A DNA stretch of 21,204 nucleotides from a virus. The notes under the pieces were generated by a model. The model saw only the letters and a list, made by a program, of their open reading frames with translations. It was not told where the DNA came from and ran no database searches. Both the position numbers and the translations under genes were made by a program. The stretch's first letter is position 1, and the number at the start of each line of letters is the position of its first letter. The DNA lies in IMG/VR virus record IMGVR_UViG_3300023176_002577, positions 1 to 21,204 of that record; one strand, 5' to 3'. Positions 1 to 12,000 of this stretch are shown piece by piece.

Positions 1-3000
1 TTGATGTTACCTTGAATGATTTTGTTCCAGTAGTTATTCTTATTACTGGTGGTGGTGATGCCAAAGGATTTCTGATAAAGAATGAACCTTGAGAATCTCC
101 CCAGTTATCTGTAACTATTCTAATATTAGATACTGATGCTTCTGCGGAACTAGATCTTCCAATAAAAACAACATCATTTGCGATATATCCAAAGAACCTT
201 CCCTGTGCTTCTTCACATAGAGATGCTGTGTCAATATTGAGGATTGTAGAAGAAGCGGAATATGAAGATCCAATTGAAGTTGATTTATTATATGGATTAA
301 TATTATAAGTTCTGTTTGGGTTATTATATGCTCCAGTCTTATGGTTTGGTTGAGCAGTTCTGAAAGAAATAACTCTTTCAGAACCAATAAATCCATCAAC
401 AATTTCTCCAGTTTGGAAAGTTCCAGAAATCATTGATATTTCAATAAGTTTCGGAATAATATCAATTCCGCTTACGCCATCAAGGAAAGCATAATATCTT
501 GTTAATGGTTTTAGACCACTATTACTGTACTCAACATTTCTCGATCTCATATGAGTATCGGGAACACTACTGATTAAAACATTTTCTATGTAAGATCCAT
601 TCCAACCGCCAGTTTCTGTTCTAGAACCACCTGGAACAAAGATGTTTCTAACCCAGTTATCTGATGCTGGATTGAGTTTAACAACACCTTTATATTCAAT
701 CATATTAAATGGATTAACATTCTCAACTCTAGAGGCAAGTGGTTGCTCTAACCATCCTTTTTCTACGTAATCTAGAGTAATCAGATCTCCAGTTTTTCTT
801 ACATTAGAGTCAAGAAGAGGTAAATCTGTTCTATAATCTACAGTATCTTCATTAAGAGATGGAGAAACTGCTAAGTTAGTTTTTAGTGAATAGAAATCAA
901 TAGGAGTGTTTAACTCTCTTCTTTCAACATCAACATCAACATTACAATCTGGATCTGAAAGATTTAAAAGTTGATTATTCTTGAAGTCATCAACGAAGAA
1001 ACCACTCTTGAATCTGGATAAACCATCAGCATCTTGAATCTGTAGAGTCTTAGTGTTTAGTTCAAGTAAGGATAGTGAAGTAACAACTTCTAGATTTTCA
1101 ATTCTATCTTCTAACTTACCAATATCTCTCATGGTATATCTTCTATTATCCACCAGAGTAATTACAGCATCTTTTGGATCATATAAGTATGCTGGAAGAT
1201 CTATAGAAGCAATATCCATTGCTTCTTCAACATTAACTGGTTGTTTTGGATCTAGAGAAGATGTTCCCTTGATTACAGAAAGATTTCCAAGTTTGTCTAA
1301 AACAAGTTTATCTTTTCTTGGTAGATAATTCTTATAACCAATCAAAGAACTTTCTCCAGGACTTACAACCAGAGTTGGATTAGTTCCTGTTGAAGCAAAG
1401 TTTCTGCTACCAAAAGCAAAAGGTGAACTTGTAGTTGAAGTGAACTCAGAAACTCTTGGTCTGAAATCCAAAGTATCGGATGCCCTTAGACCAGTTGGTA
1501 GTAAAGGAATATCCTTTCCAAATCTTTCTGAAGAATATGAATTTACAGTATAAACATCACCATTATCATTTGATGGCACTTGATAGCAGTTGTATACTAC
1601 CAATAGTTTTCTTGAAGGTGTTTGGGATGATTTTTTTCTTATGATTCTTGAATAATCATAATATTGATTTTTTTGCCCTTTATCAAGATCAAAAGAATTT
1701 GTTAGATTCTGATAATTTCCAAAAGAAATGGCAACAATATTGCTGGTAATATTTGATTCTTCAAAGTTTACCGTTTCACCAACAGTAAACTTATTGGAGT
1801 TTAAGTAGACAAACTCAACTTGTGTTGAAGATAATCTAGTTGCTAACTGAGCAACTGCTCCACTTTCTTGACCGATTATTTTCTCACCAAGAATTGATGC
1901 TGTATCTAAACTTAAACCAGAAACAAAAGTTAATTTATCTAAAACGGGTGAACTGGAATCTAGAGATTCATAAACAGCAATTACATTTGCTACATCTGGA
2001 ACATTAAGAGAAATTTCTTTATCATCAACTCTTAAACCATAGTAATTACTTGTTGTTAAACCACTTATTGAAGTTGAAACGCCCGAACTTACTTTATCGA
2101 CGGTTAGTTTCTGACTTCTAACATAATTTTTTGTTTTATTCTGTATTGAATTTTTCTTAACAGAAACATTTACAGTTACATTTCCAGATTGACTTGGAGT
2201 TAAACCAGTAAGGGTAAGTAATGTAGCATTTGATGATAATGTAAATTGATCATCTGTTAAATCTTCGATAGTACCATTACTATAGAAAACGGAATATCTT
2301 TCCGCATCAAAAGTTTCAAAGAATGCACTAGAAATTCCTGTTGAAGAAACATTAACTGTTAATGATCCAGTAGAGTCTGTTGACTGACCTGTAATCTGTC
2401 TGGAAACTAAAAGGTTTGAACCTGATAGATCTACTGATGATACATTAGAAGCAGAAATAGGAGCGTATAAGTAAGCATCTTCAGTATTCCCTATTTGTGG
2501 ACGTCCAACAGAGAAGGTTGTTAATACTTCAGATGTTGGGAAAGCACCATTGCATATACCAGAAGTTGTTGGAACAGTTGCTAATTGTAGAGATGTTCCA
2601 TCGGAAGAAACACTTTCAACTCTATTAAATGTTTCATCAGTTAATCCGGCAATCTGATATCTAATAATAGCATCACTTCTGATTCCAGTAAATGTTTTTC
2701 CTGGGCAAGTAGCAATACCAGTATTATTAATTTGTAGTTTATCAGTTATTGTAAATTTATTAGGCGTATAACTTTGTAAAACTGTATCTCCAACAAAATT
2801 TGTTTCTAACCCAAGATCAGAAGATCTTTGGAAGACTGACTTAATATCTTCAGTACTATAAACTTTAACTGATTTTACTGATCTGGTTAGACTTCTGGAT
2901 TCGTTGACGAGAATTTGCTCACCAGCAATAAAGGTTCCAGATGTCTGGTTAATGGTTACGTCTGCCCCGCTAGGGGTTCCTACGGTGTATCCAGATGCTC

Positions 3001-4477
3001 CACTACTTAAACCCCTAATGAAAGAGGTCTCAGGGCAATCTGCTGCTAGTACAGACTCATTTAGAGATAATACAGTATATGTTTGAATATCAAATAGATA
3101 CAAATCCCATTCAGAAGCAGACGAAGAAAAAGAATTATCTGCTGTTCCAAAAGAATAAACTCTTGCCGTACCAATCGTAGTTCCAGTTCCAGCAGAAGAT
3201 CCGCTAGTTCTTTGATTATTGAGATCTACAGTATTATCATTATTGTCTACACCAATAACTGGAGTTCCAGTAACGTTATTGAGTTTTAATCTATTTCCCA
3301 TTTCAAATGGGACCAAGGAGGATGATACTGATTGTACATCTCTTGGTTTTTCAACATCTAAAATTGTTGTTCCTGGAAGATCAATATCATATCCTCTGAC
3401 GTATGCTTTTCCGGCAGAAACCTTAACACACATTAGATCATCACTAGGATTATTGCCTTGTTCTGTCTTTTGTGTATCTAGATATAGACCTTCATTAGAA
3501 ATACGATTATTAAGAGAATTGGCAACTTGAATATCGAAGTTATCTACAGAATAATCTCCAGATTCTTCAAATGTTCTCTTAGCAAAATAATCCTTAATTA
3601 TTGAGTATTGTGACTTATCTTGTAACTTTTTGATTTCTCCATTGTCAAGTCTTATAATTTCTACAAAATCCTTATCATCAAAATCTGTTAATTCTTTTTG
3701 TGTCAGAATTGTTGAGATTTTTAATCTATCTGCTCCAGGCGCAGCAAAGTTTGAAAAACCTTTAGCATTATCATAAAGAGATGTATCTGCACCAACGTTT
3801 ATAATCTCTTCTTTTATTTGTAAACCTACACGGAAAGAAGGATTATTTGTAAATGGAGTAACAATTAGAGTATCTCCATCTACATTTACAAAAGTACCTC
3901 TAATAAAATAGACTCCTGGTGTTATACCTACAGATGCTCCAATAGCAGTCGCGTCAGAGTCAATTAGAGATGCTACAGTATCGCCAGAATTTATTGTTGT
4001 ATTTCCATAAGTAACACTATCAAGGGTAATTAAGACTTCACCATCGCCAAATGGTGTAAATTGAAAATCTGAATTTGAATCAATATATTTTACAAATAAT
4101 GTTGCTGATTCTACATCCTTAGATGGTGGTAACAAGTAATTTACTACTTTGGCAGTAATACCTGTTGTTTGACCCTGTAGTGTTTTTCCAACTAGTTGCC
4201 TGATGTAAAGAGAAACATCAATTCCAAGATGGTCGGAATTTAACTTAACAGCATAATATTGGGGATCGTAAGTGATACTTCCGGGTATCACCATTGATCC
4301 TTCTTTGAAAATATGGCTTCCAAAAGATTCAATTTGTTCTTGAAGAATTGACTGTAGAGTAGTTAATTCCCTAGCTTGAACAGGGAATCCTGGTTTAAAT
4401 AATACCCTATAGAAATTATCGGACGGATCAAAGTCATCATAATATGGATTGATATTTAAATTAGTCTTCTGTGGCAT
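1..4477 (-). CDS. DUF4815-type virion structural protein (3' end beyond window)
   Basis: I read this frame codon by codon from the ATG at 4477 to base 1 and found no stop, giving 1492 codons with the C-terminus outside the window. The N-terminus MPQKTNLNINPYYDDFDP, followed by FKPGFPVQARELTTLQS, is the hallmark opening of DUF4815 proteins of T4-like cyanophages. Other family-like blocks are AYVRGYDIDLPGT (about residue 355), DTLDFRPRV (about 1005), a charged helical stretch MRDIGKLEDRIENLE (about 1115-1130) and RNVEYSNSGLKPLTRYY (about 1310-1330). A proline run precedes the left edge. The gene starts two bases after the gp8 stop, so it is probably translated by coupling. Its place after gp8 corresponds to gp9/gp10 in T4, which suggests a peripheral baseplate or fibre-linking role. 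That role is inference; the family is known as virion-associated but its exact function is not settled. Confidence 0.9.
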   Translation of the reverse strand, partial: MPQKTNLNINPYYDDFDPSDNFYRVLFKPGFPVQARELTTLQSILQEQIESFGSHIFKEGSMVIPGSITYDPQYYAVKLNSDHLGIDVSLYIRQLVGKTLQGQTTGITAKVVNYLLPPSKDVESATLFVKYIDSNSDFQFTPFGDGEVLITLDSVTYGNTTINSGDTVASLIDSDATAIGASVGITPGVYFIRGTFVNVDGDTLIVTPFTNNPSFRVGLQIKEEIINVGADTSLYDNAKGFSNFAAPGADRLKISTILTQKELTDFDDKDFVEIIRLDNGEIKKLQDKSQYSIIKDYFAKRTFEESGDYSVDNFDIQVANSLNNRISNEGLYLDTQKTEQGNNPSDDLMCVKVSAGKAYVRGYDIDLPGTTILDVEKPRDVQSVSSSLVPFEMGNRLKLNNVTGTPVIGVDNNDNTVDLNNQRTSGSSAGTGTTIGTARVYSFGTADNSFSSSASEWDLYLFDIQTYTVLSLNESVLAADCPETSFIRGLSSGASGYTVGTPSGADVTINQTSGTFIAGEQILVNESRSLTRSVKSVKVYSTEDIKSVFQRSSDLGLETNFVGDTVLQSYTPNKFTITDKLQINNTGIATCPGKTFTGIRSDAIIRYQIAGLTDETFNRVESVSSDGTSLQLATVPTTSGICNGAFPTSEVLTTFSVGRPQIGNTEDAYLYAPISASNVSSVDLSGSNLLVSRQITGQSTDSTGSLTVNVSSTGISSAFFETFDAERYSVFYSNGTIEDLTDDQFTLSSNATLLTLTGLTPSQSGNVTVNVSVKKNSIQNKTKNYVRSQKLTVDKVSSGVSTSISGLTTSNYYGLRVDDKEISLNVPDVANVIAVYESLDSSSPVLDKLTFVSGLSLDTASILGEKIIGQESGAVAQLATRLSSTQVEFVYLNSNKFTVGETVNFEESNITSNIVAISFGNYQNLTNSFDLDKGQKNQYYDYSRIIRKKSSQTPSRKLLVVYNCYQVPSNDNGDVYTVNSYSSERFGKDIPLLPTGLRASDTLDFRPRVSEFTSTTSSPFAFGSRNFASTGTNPTLVVSPGESSLIGYKNYLPRKDKLVLDKLGNLSVIKGTSSLDPKQPVNVEEAMDIASIDLPAYLYDPKDAVITLVDNRRYTMRDIGKLEDRIENLEVVTSLSLLELNTKTLQIQDADGLSRFKSGFFVDDFKNNQLLNLSDPDCNVDVDVERRELNTPIDFYSLKTNLAVSPSLNEDTVDYRTDLPLLDSNVRKTGDLITLDYVEKGWLEQPLASRVENVNPFNMIEYKGVVKLNPASDNWVRNIFVPGGSRTETGGWNGSYIENVLISSVPDTHMRSRNVEYSNSGLKPLTRYYAFLDGVSGIDIIPKLIEISMISGTFQTGEIVDGFIGSERVISFRTAQPNHKTGAYNNPNRTYNINPYNKSTSIGSSYSASSTILNIDTASLCEEAQGRFFGYIANDVVFIGRSSSAEASVSNIRIVTDNWGDSQGSFFIRNPLASPPPVIRITTGTKSFKVTS

Positions 4478-4479
4478 TT

Positions 4480-6030
4480 TTAAAATTCCAGGATAATTTT
4501 AACGTCTTCTTTTTGTCTGGAGTTCCTTGAAATCAGAGGTCGATTATCTAGATAAATTATGTCCCCCGATCCTTTATTTATTTCAGTATTTGCCAGTCCA
4601 TTTGTAAACTGAGATCCTAGATCAATTATCTTAGATCCAGTTGGATTGGTGGTTATTCCTGTGAAGGTTGTATCAATAGAACCAGAGAAACTAGCAGTAG
4701 TAACTGGATTTGATGAAGATTCGAAATTTAAAACCTTGGATGCTGTAGATATTCCAGAATAATCAGTTTGATCTAAAGTTGTCTGATTAAATGTTAGTGA
4801 ACGATCAACAAAATACTTAACAACTTTCGTTTCACTATCATAAGAAGCAACATATCCTTTAGCAGTTCCGTCAGTAACAGATTGGGAAATCTTATCGCCA
4901 ATGGATAAAGTTCCACTTACTGAAGAAAACTTAATAGCATTTAATGAAGAGAATTGATTTTCCGTATATAAAGTTGTCGATCCAATAGATGTTGGATTTT
5001 TAACAATTCCAACTTGAGCAAATTTAGCATCTATAGGAAAATCTTTAGTAGAATCATCAAATCGAGCATAGATTAAAATTTTGTCGGCACCCAATTCTTT
5101 GTAAATATCATATCCATGACCTTTTGATGGTGGAATAATTGGTATTAGGTGGGCATATGTTCCAGCAGCGCTGTCATTAATTGATCCGAGATCAACCATA
5201 CCATAAGTATATCCTTTACCACCAGAAGAAACGGTGGTATTTGTTATCTTACCACTTACAACATCAACGATCACTTTTGCTCCCGATCCATCACCAAGAA
5301 TATTAACTTCTTGACCAAGTCCTCCAGAATAATTTGATCCTTGATTTTTGATGTATACTTTTTTTATTTGATTTTCATATACATCAGAGTCTCCATTATC
5401 TCTAACTGCTGATATTTGAGCATCAGTTGAGGATCCCCAGTCACCTGGGAGAGAAATGTACTCTGTAGAATCAAATTTAATGATGTCACTTGGATTTACA
5501 GAGAAAAGATATTTCCATACATATCCATCACCACTTTCACCTGCTCTAGATGGTTCCAAATCGGTAAACGTTGGTTCATCTTGAGAGGCATTGCCGGTTG
5601 TACTTATCCCAGAGGATCCGTTGTCAATACAAATATAAACTTTGTAATCAGAATTCATTACATAGTAATTTGAATCATACAATCTCGTTGATTGTGTGAT
5701 TGGTGATAAATTAGAAGCACTATAGTCGTGCCTGTACATTTCATATCTAGTTCCTCTCGCCCAATCAATTCTTCTAATCAATCTTTTTGCGTTGATTGAT
5801 GTTACTTTTTTGCCAAACATCATCGTTTGGCCAACATGATTTAAATTATTAAAATTGTCTACAGGAACTGGTGTATTATCATCCCAATTAGTCGATCTAC
5901 CAAATCCAACCTGAGTTGGGTTTGCCAAACTCAAGAAAATGTAGTAAGAATTATTAGTAGTGTCACTAATCGAGTCTATAAAATTACTCGCATTTAATAT
6001 TCTAAACTGATCTGTTACAATTGCCGCCAT
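4480..6030 (-). CDS. 8: Baseplate wedge protein gp8
   Basis: This 516-residue protein resembles T4 gp8 (334 residues), which forms part of the wedge around gp7 and gp10. The resemblance lies at both ends. The N-terminal part has VTDQFRILNASNFIDS, FGRSTNW, RRIDWARGTRYEMYR and a GDGYVWKYLFSVNPSD block (about residues 167-182). The C-terminus GDIIYLDNRPLI plus a terminal ILEF matches the T4 ending GEMIYMENRPPI and ILFTF. The extra length is mainly central: residues about 229-283 carry two GSNY/GKGY-type repeats, and about 373-396 carry a LSIGDKI repeat, both of kinds also found in neighbouring proteins. The ATG at 6030 lies 22 bases after the upstream stop, behind a T4-type late promoter. Family assignment is strong; the role of the insertions is unknown. 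Confidence 0.93.
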   Translation of the reverse strand: MAAIVTDQFRILNASNFIDSISDTTNNSYYIFLSLANPTQVGFGRSTNWDDNTPVPVDNFNNLNHVGQTMMFGKKVTSINAKRLIRRIDWARGTRYEMYRHDYSASNLSPITQSTRLYDSNYYVMNSDYKVYICIDNGSSGISTTGNASQDEPTFTDLEPSRAGESGDGYVWKYLFSVNPSDIIKFDSTEYISLPGDWGSSTDAQISAVRDNGDSDVYENQIKKVYIKNQGSNYSGGLGQEVNILGDGSGAKVIVDVVSGKITNTTVSSGGKGYTYGMVDLGSINDSAAGTYAHLIPIIPPSKGHGYDIYKELGADKILIYARFDDSTKDFPIDAKFAQVGIVKNPTSIGSTTLYTENQFSSLNAIKFSSVSGTLSIGDKISQSVTDGTAKGYVASYDSETKVVKYFVDRSLTFNQTTLDQTDYSGISTASKVLNFESSSNPVTTASFSGSIDTTFTGITTNPTGSKIIDLGSQFTNGLANTEINKGSGDIIYLDNRPLISRNSRQKEDVKIILEF

Positions 6031-6049
6031 CGTAAATAGCTTTTTCCTA

Positions 6050-6057
6050 TATTTATA
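6050..6057 (-). promoter_or_regulatory. T4-type late promoter box upstream of gp8
   Basis: The minus strand reads TATAAATA, a perfect match to the T4 late promoter consensus recognised by the gp55 sigma factor with the gp45 clamp and gp33. The box overlaps the TAA stop of the giant gene (6053-6055). It lies about 20 bases upstream of the gp8 ATG, so transcripts would have a very short leader. An AGGA follows at 6046-6049, but it is rather far from the ATG and may be too close to the expected transcription start to act as a ribosome binding site. Confidence 0.75.
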
Positions 6058-9000
6058 GATCTTTTCTGAGCGCCCCAGTGTCTCTCAAACCATAACCACG
6101 TCTTTGAATAGTTGGGAAGGTTGATAAACCAGAATTTATGGTATTAAATCCAACGATTAAACCAGTAACACCAATAGAAACAGGATCAGAAGATCTTGTT
6201 ATTCCAGAAAGTCTTCCCCAAGAGAATCTTCCAAGTGGGAGAGATGTACTTCCAGTAGTTGCTATTCCAACTACTGAACTATCAGATTTAACATTAGTTA
6301 CGATTTCAGCATTTCCACCAGAAGAAGAAATACTATGTACATAGTAAATATTATCTAAGAAAGTGGTTCCAATTCCAACCAACGAAGCGTCCCCACCATC
6401 AATCGAAGTAACACCATTACCAACAGTTGTATCTACAATACAAATTGGATAATTGACATTTAAATCAGTGAATGCTGTAGAATTTAAGAAGAACTTGAGA
6501 GCAAGTGGATTTCCGCCAGTTCCTGTGGTTGTAGTAATACCAGTCACTATTCCAGAGAATCCCTGAACAGTGGTAATATCGGTTACATTCTCATATGTTG
6601 GAGTTGGGAACGGTACAATAACCTTTGGTTGAACTGTTAATGAATATCCAAGACCTGGATTTGTGATGTTAGCGGTTCCGCTTAGAGATCCATTTACTAC
6701 AGATATTATTGCTGTAGCAGTAGTTCCAATTCCAACACCAATCTGTTTTGGTGCTCCAATCTTAACTTCTATAGAAGATCCGATATATCCAGAACCAGCA
6801 TCTGCAATGTCAAGTGATTGTATAGTCCCTGCTGCAGAAACTATTGCAGTAACCGCCGCAGAAACAGGATCGACGCTATCAACAATCAAAGCATCAAATG
6901 AAGATATGACAATCGAAGATTCATTTTCCTCATAATTAAAGAATTGGGCGTTATCCACAAATATTTCTGTATCAGAGATTGAAAGATCTTTTATAATTCT
7001 AGCGGTTGGGTAAACTTGCGTTTCTATTGAATCTCTTGATTTTGATACAATTTCATTGGAAATAATTCTATCAACTTTTTGTTTTGTCCAACTTAATGGT
7101 TTGAAGTTATTTTCATCTATACCACTACCAACATAGAGATTTGTTTCCATAATGTCTGAACTTGTGATACCAACAACAACCCTAGGATTTTGAGTAATTG
7201 TTCTTGGGTTTAAGTTATCTTTTATAACCTGAACAGTATCTCCTGGTTTGATTGATTCATTTACGTCAACAATGTCAGAATCAACGCCTTTTGTACCTCT
7301 GTAGAAGAATATTGATACAGAATCGGTTTCTTCTGGTGCTTCTGAGAATACAAAGGATGTTCCTCCGGTAAAAGAATAATGAACACCTGGATCTTGAATT
7401 ACCCCATTTACAAATATAATCAATAGTGAATCCATATCAATTTCAATAGAATCCGCATTCGATGGATCTTTCTGGAAACTTAGAAGTTGTCCATTATAGT
7501 AAAGAGGGAATCTTGTTCTAATACCATTTTGTAGATTGGATATATTGTCAATGTAATCCAATTCACCAAATTGCCATGCTGAGAATGTATCAGTAAAAGT
7601 TTCAATAACAGTTAATTCAAAATCAGCAAGTGGTTCCGAAAGATTTTTATCCGTCACCAAACCGACTGGTTTGAACACATCACCATTTCTAAATCCATAA
7701 CCAGGTCTGGTTATGTTGAAAGATTTAACTTCAAATAGAGTTGACCCAATTCCAGTGGTAGAACTGGAACCAACTTCCAAATTAAGAAGTAATCCAGTTC
7801 CAGTTTCTGATGTTGTTCCAATACCTAATCTAGAAACTCCAGTTACTGGTAGATTGCTATATGAGGGTTCTGAAACAGATACAAATGTATTTGTTTGAGC
7901 ATATCCAGATCCACCACTATTAACAGTGAAAGTTAAAGAACCACCAGCACCAACTATTGCACTAATATCAGCACCATTACCAGTAGAAGAAGTGACAGCA
8001 ATACTTACTTGACCTCTATATCCAGATCCATTAATATCTGTAGAACCTATTCCAACGGCAGTAATAGTACCAGATCCATCAATAACTGCTGTTACTGCTG
8101 CTCCAACTAGTGGAGCATATCCAAGACCAGTTGTTGATCCAAGAGAAATAATATATCCACCACGAGGTAATTGATTTTGTTCAATATAAACAGGATCAAT
8201 AATAATAGATCCATCAGTTGAAGTTATTCCGGTGAAAGTAACACTAGAAACACCAACACCCCCAGATAGCTCATAGTTATTACCTTCATTATTATCTGTA
8301 GTTGGAGTTTGGAAAACATCATTTATCAATAGGATACCACTACCAGTTGATATACCAGAAGTGTTTAATCCAGAAGTAGTAAGTGTGTATGTTTGACCAA
8401 TTCCTGTAAATTGATCTGAGATATCATCATAGATCAAGTTGGAACTGTAATCCTGCTTTAAAAATACTCTGCCATTGAAAGAAGAAAATACTTTTGGTAG
8501 ATTAGTGTCATCAACTATACTTCTTGCATCTCCTTTTGGAGCTTCTGTAAAGTATATGGTACTTCCTACAATATTGTATGATCCTCGATATACTTGGAAT
8601 GCAGTTGAATCTGTGTGAGATGTTGCCGAAGTTCCTACAGAACCTCTAGAAACTTCTATAAGGGTTGTAATACCAACATTATCGATTGGTCCACTCGAAG
8701 TTGTTCCAAGTCCAACAGCAAGAACTGTTACAAATTCATCATCAACTTTTAATATATCTAATGGTCTAATTGAAGAAATTCCAGAAACAGCGAAGAATGT
8801 AGAAGAAGCACTTACTTGACCACCATTATCAACTAAAGTGTATGATAATGGATTATATGCTAGAGGATATTGAACAACACCATCAATTGAGAGTACGGTT
8901 TTCTCAAGTTTTTTATACATTTCAAATTCATGTGTATTTCCACTTCCAGTAGAAGTGAATGTTACTCCTATTCCAGAAGAAGCATACAATGGAGTTGTTG

Positions 9001-12000
9001 CTACCTTAAACTGGTTATTGTTTATCTTAATAGCATAAACAGTTGATGGTAAAACATCTGTTGTTCCAATACCAACACCCCCAGATATTTCTGTTGCTGT
9101 TGATCCAATACCAACACTAGTGAATGCTAATCCAATTACACTACTGTTTGGTGTATAATTTAATCTTTCACCAGTGCTGAAGAAGTGATTGTTGATTGTA
9201 AATATTCCAGTCTCAGCATCAAGAATGGTTGAATCTGATGGATCAAAAGTTTTGGCGAAGATTGGAGTTTCTTCATAATTTAAATTAAAGTCAAGTTTAT
9301 TTGCTCTAGATCCGTTTTTAGAATTGTAGAACGCAAGATTGACTGCTTCTGTTACGGGACCGTAGGTTAGATCTGGTGGCGTATTAATAGTATCACTATC
9401 TTCATAGAAAAATTTATTCAAACTTTGAATTTCATAAGATCCAACAATATTTGGATCTGGATAAAAACTAAGAACTAAATCGGTTCCATTGTACTCACCA
9501 GAAAATGTTCCAATACCACTAGTGCTTCCGACTGAGATGAATGGGTATTGCATAGTGTAAACATCTGTTCCATCATGTGTCATCAACACTTGATGAATAG
9601 AAGTAGTATCACCATATGAAACTCTGACTAAGGATTTAACTGAAGAAATAAGACTCTTATCGGCAGAGAATACCGTTGAACTAGAAGATACATTAGATTC
9701 CAGTTTTATGCTTCTCTCAGATCCATCTGTTTGTGCCGAAGTTTTGAATCTATATGTTCCAACACCAACAGATGTTGATCCAAATCCAACTAATTTACCT
9801 CTTACTAAGATTTCGTTAGTGGAATTATTTGTAAAGTCGAGTGTTAGCACACCACTATCAATAGAAATACCAAATGATCCGATTAGACCACCAACACTTC
9901 CGAGACTACTGTCACTATAGAATTCTGAAATATAAGTATTTTCTCCATCATGGTCAATTTCTAGTTCTACAAAGTTAATCTGATTTGAAATCTGATCATA
10001 AACTTGGAACTTACCATATACCGAAGATGTTGTAAGAGTAGAGAATCCGACTACAGTTCCAGTTGAACCAACTCCAACCAATTTATTGGCACCAATAATA
10101 TCAATAAATCCAATAGATTGTGTACTAATTCCACTCAGAACAGAATTGAAACTTGAGTTAAGTACCTTGATATTATAATCAGTATTTTCAGTATCCTCTG
10201 GAGAAAATCTGAGATATAAATTTCCAAATTCATCAATGATGGATTGAATATCAGCAATTTCATTTTCAGTATTGTATAAAGAAGATTTCTCCAGGGTTAT
10301 TGAGTTCAAACCATTATTTAAAACAATTAGTTCTGTTATTTGTCTATCAGTTCCATTTGGATCTACTGCTTGTATTAAAAACTCAGAGTAACTATTATCA
10401 TAAGAGACAATGTCAACGTATTCTTCTGTCGTATTGTTTCTATTTTTGAATTGAGTACTGAAGTCATCAATTTTTAAAACTCTATTTGTACTACATCTGA
10501 TGTAATCTGCTAATGATTTACTCTTTAACTTGAGAAACTTAGATTTGATTTGACCATTTCCATTGGTGATAGTGTCAATATCAACAACATTGTCATAGAA
10601 GTTGATAGTATCAACTCTCTTTTCTTCTAAAATATCTCTAACAACGATGGATTCTGAAGTACTTGTTAGAGATGTCCCAACATTAACAGATTCCTCAATT
10701 TCAGTATCGGCAAAGTTTTTCAATCCAGATGTATGAAGTAGTCTATTGACAGGATTGATTAAATCCTCATATGCTACTGGACTCTTAACAGTATATGATA
10801 AATTTTGGTAATAATCATTATCTGGAATAACTTGATAATCAACACCAAGTTTTCCAACACTATTTGCCCACTCATAATTTTTTTCTGATGAGTAACGAAC
10901 ATCAAATATACCTTCATTATTTGTTATGGTCTCAACAGTAGCTAGAGTCCCAGAATTTTCCCCTTTCAGAATCTCACCAACACTTAAGTTATAAGATCCA
11001 TAAACCTTTACATATCCTTTTCCATATTCTGTTACTGATAAGTCTCTGAGAATAAATCCATCTCTGTTATCTGTAGATAACTTTTCGCCAATTAAGAAAT
11101 CCGAATACGCTGTTGTTACTTCAAACTTAGGATAATCATTATGATTTATAATATTGGCATAAGAACTTTGGTTTGTTTTTGCTATTCCTGGATTAGTTGT
11201 AATACCAGAAATATCAAATTCTAAAACTGCTGGATTAGTGTTTTGGAAACTTGATACAATGAAAAACTGATATCCATTGTCATCAGAGTTAAATCCCGTC
11301 CCATTGGAATCTACATTTTCAATTCCCTCAACAAATATCTTGTCACCAACAGTAAAAGGAGATTGTGTATAACCAAAAGTTGGTGTATTCATATAGCAAG
11401 TAACAATTCCAGATGTGGAAGTTTCCATAGTGTTAATTCCAATACCATTTGTATTGTTTATAGTAAAGATTTCAACATTTCCAAACGGTAAACCTTTTGG
11501 ACTTCTAGTAATATCTACAGATGCAATTGAATTTGATGCTAACACTGGAGATAAAATACCACTATCATTCTTTTCTCTAGTTACAGAATTAACAACTACT
11601 AATTCTGGTAGAGAAGAATAATTTCTTCCACCATCAATAACAGAAATATTTGCAATTTCACTGGAATTTTTTAAATTAATTTTTGGAGAAATATATGCTT
11701 CTGGTCTGAGAGTTCTGTCGCATGAATAATCGAATCCCTGATCTAAAATAGTAGTATTTTTAATCCTACCAATGGATTGTGAGATTGCTATAATGGAAGC
11801 ATTCTTTCCTTCAATTGAAGTGATATCTATAAACGAAGGAGTTTTCTTATAATTGAATCCACCAGAAAGAATGCTTAATTTGGCAACTCCACCTTTCTCG
11901 TTTAATGATGTTGTAGTATACTCAATCTTACTGCAATTATTTGGAGAGTAACTTAATCTTTCTGGTTTACCAGTAAGAGCAACGTCAAAAGTTGTTGATC

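Noticed and set aside
115-402. Minus-strand open frame of 95 codons near the left edge
   Set aside because: It is a different frame inside the DUF4815 gene, which reads through the region with family-typical motifs; the alternative product is a low-complexity Leu/Ile string.
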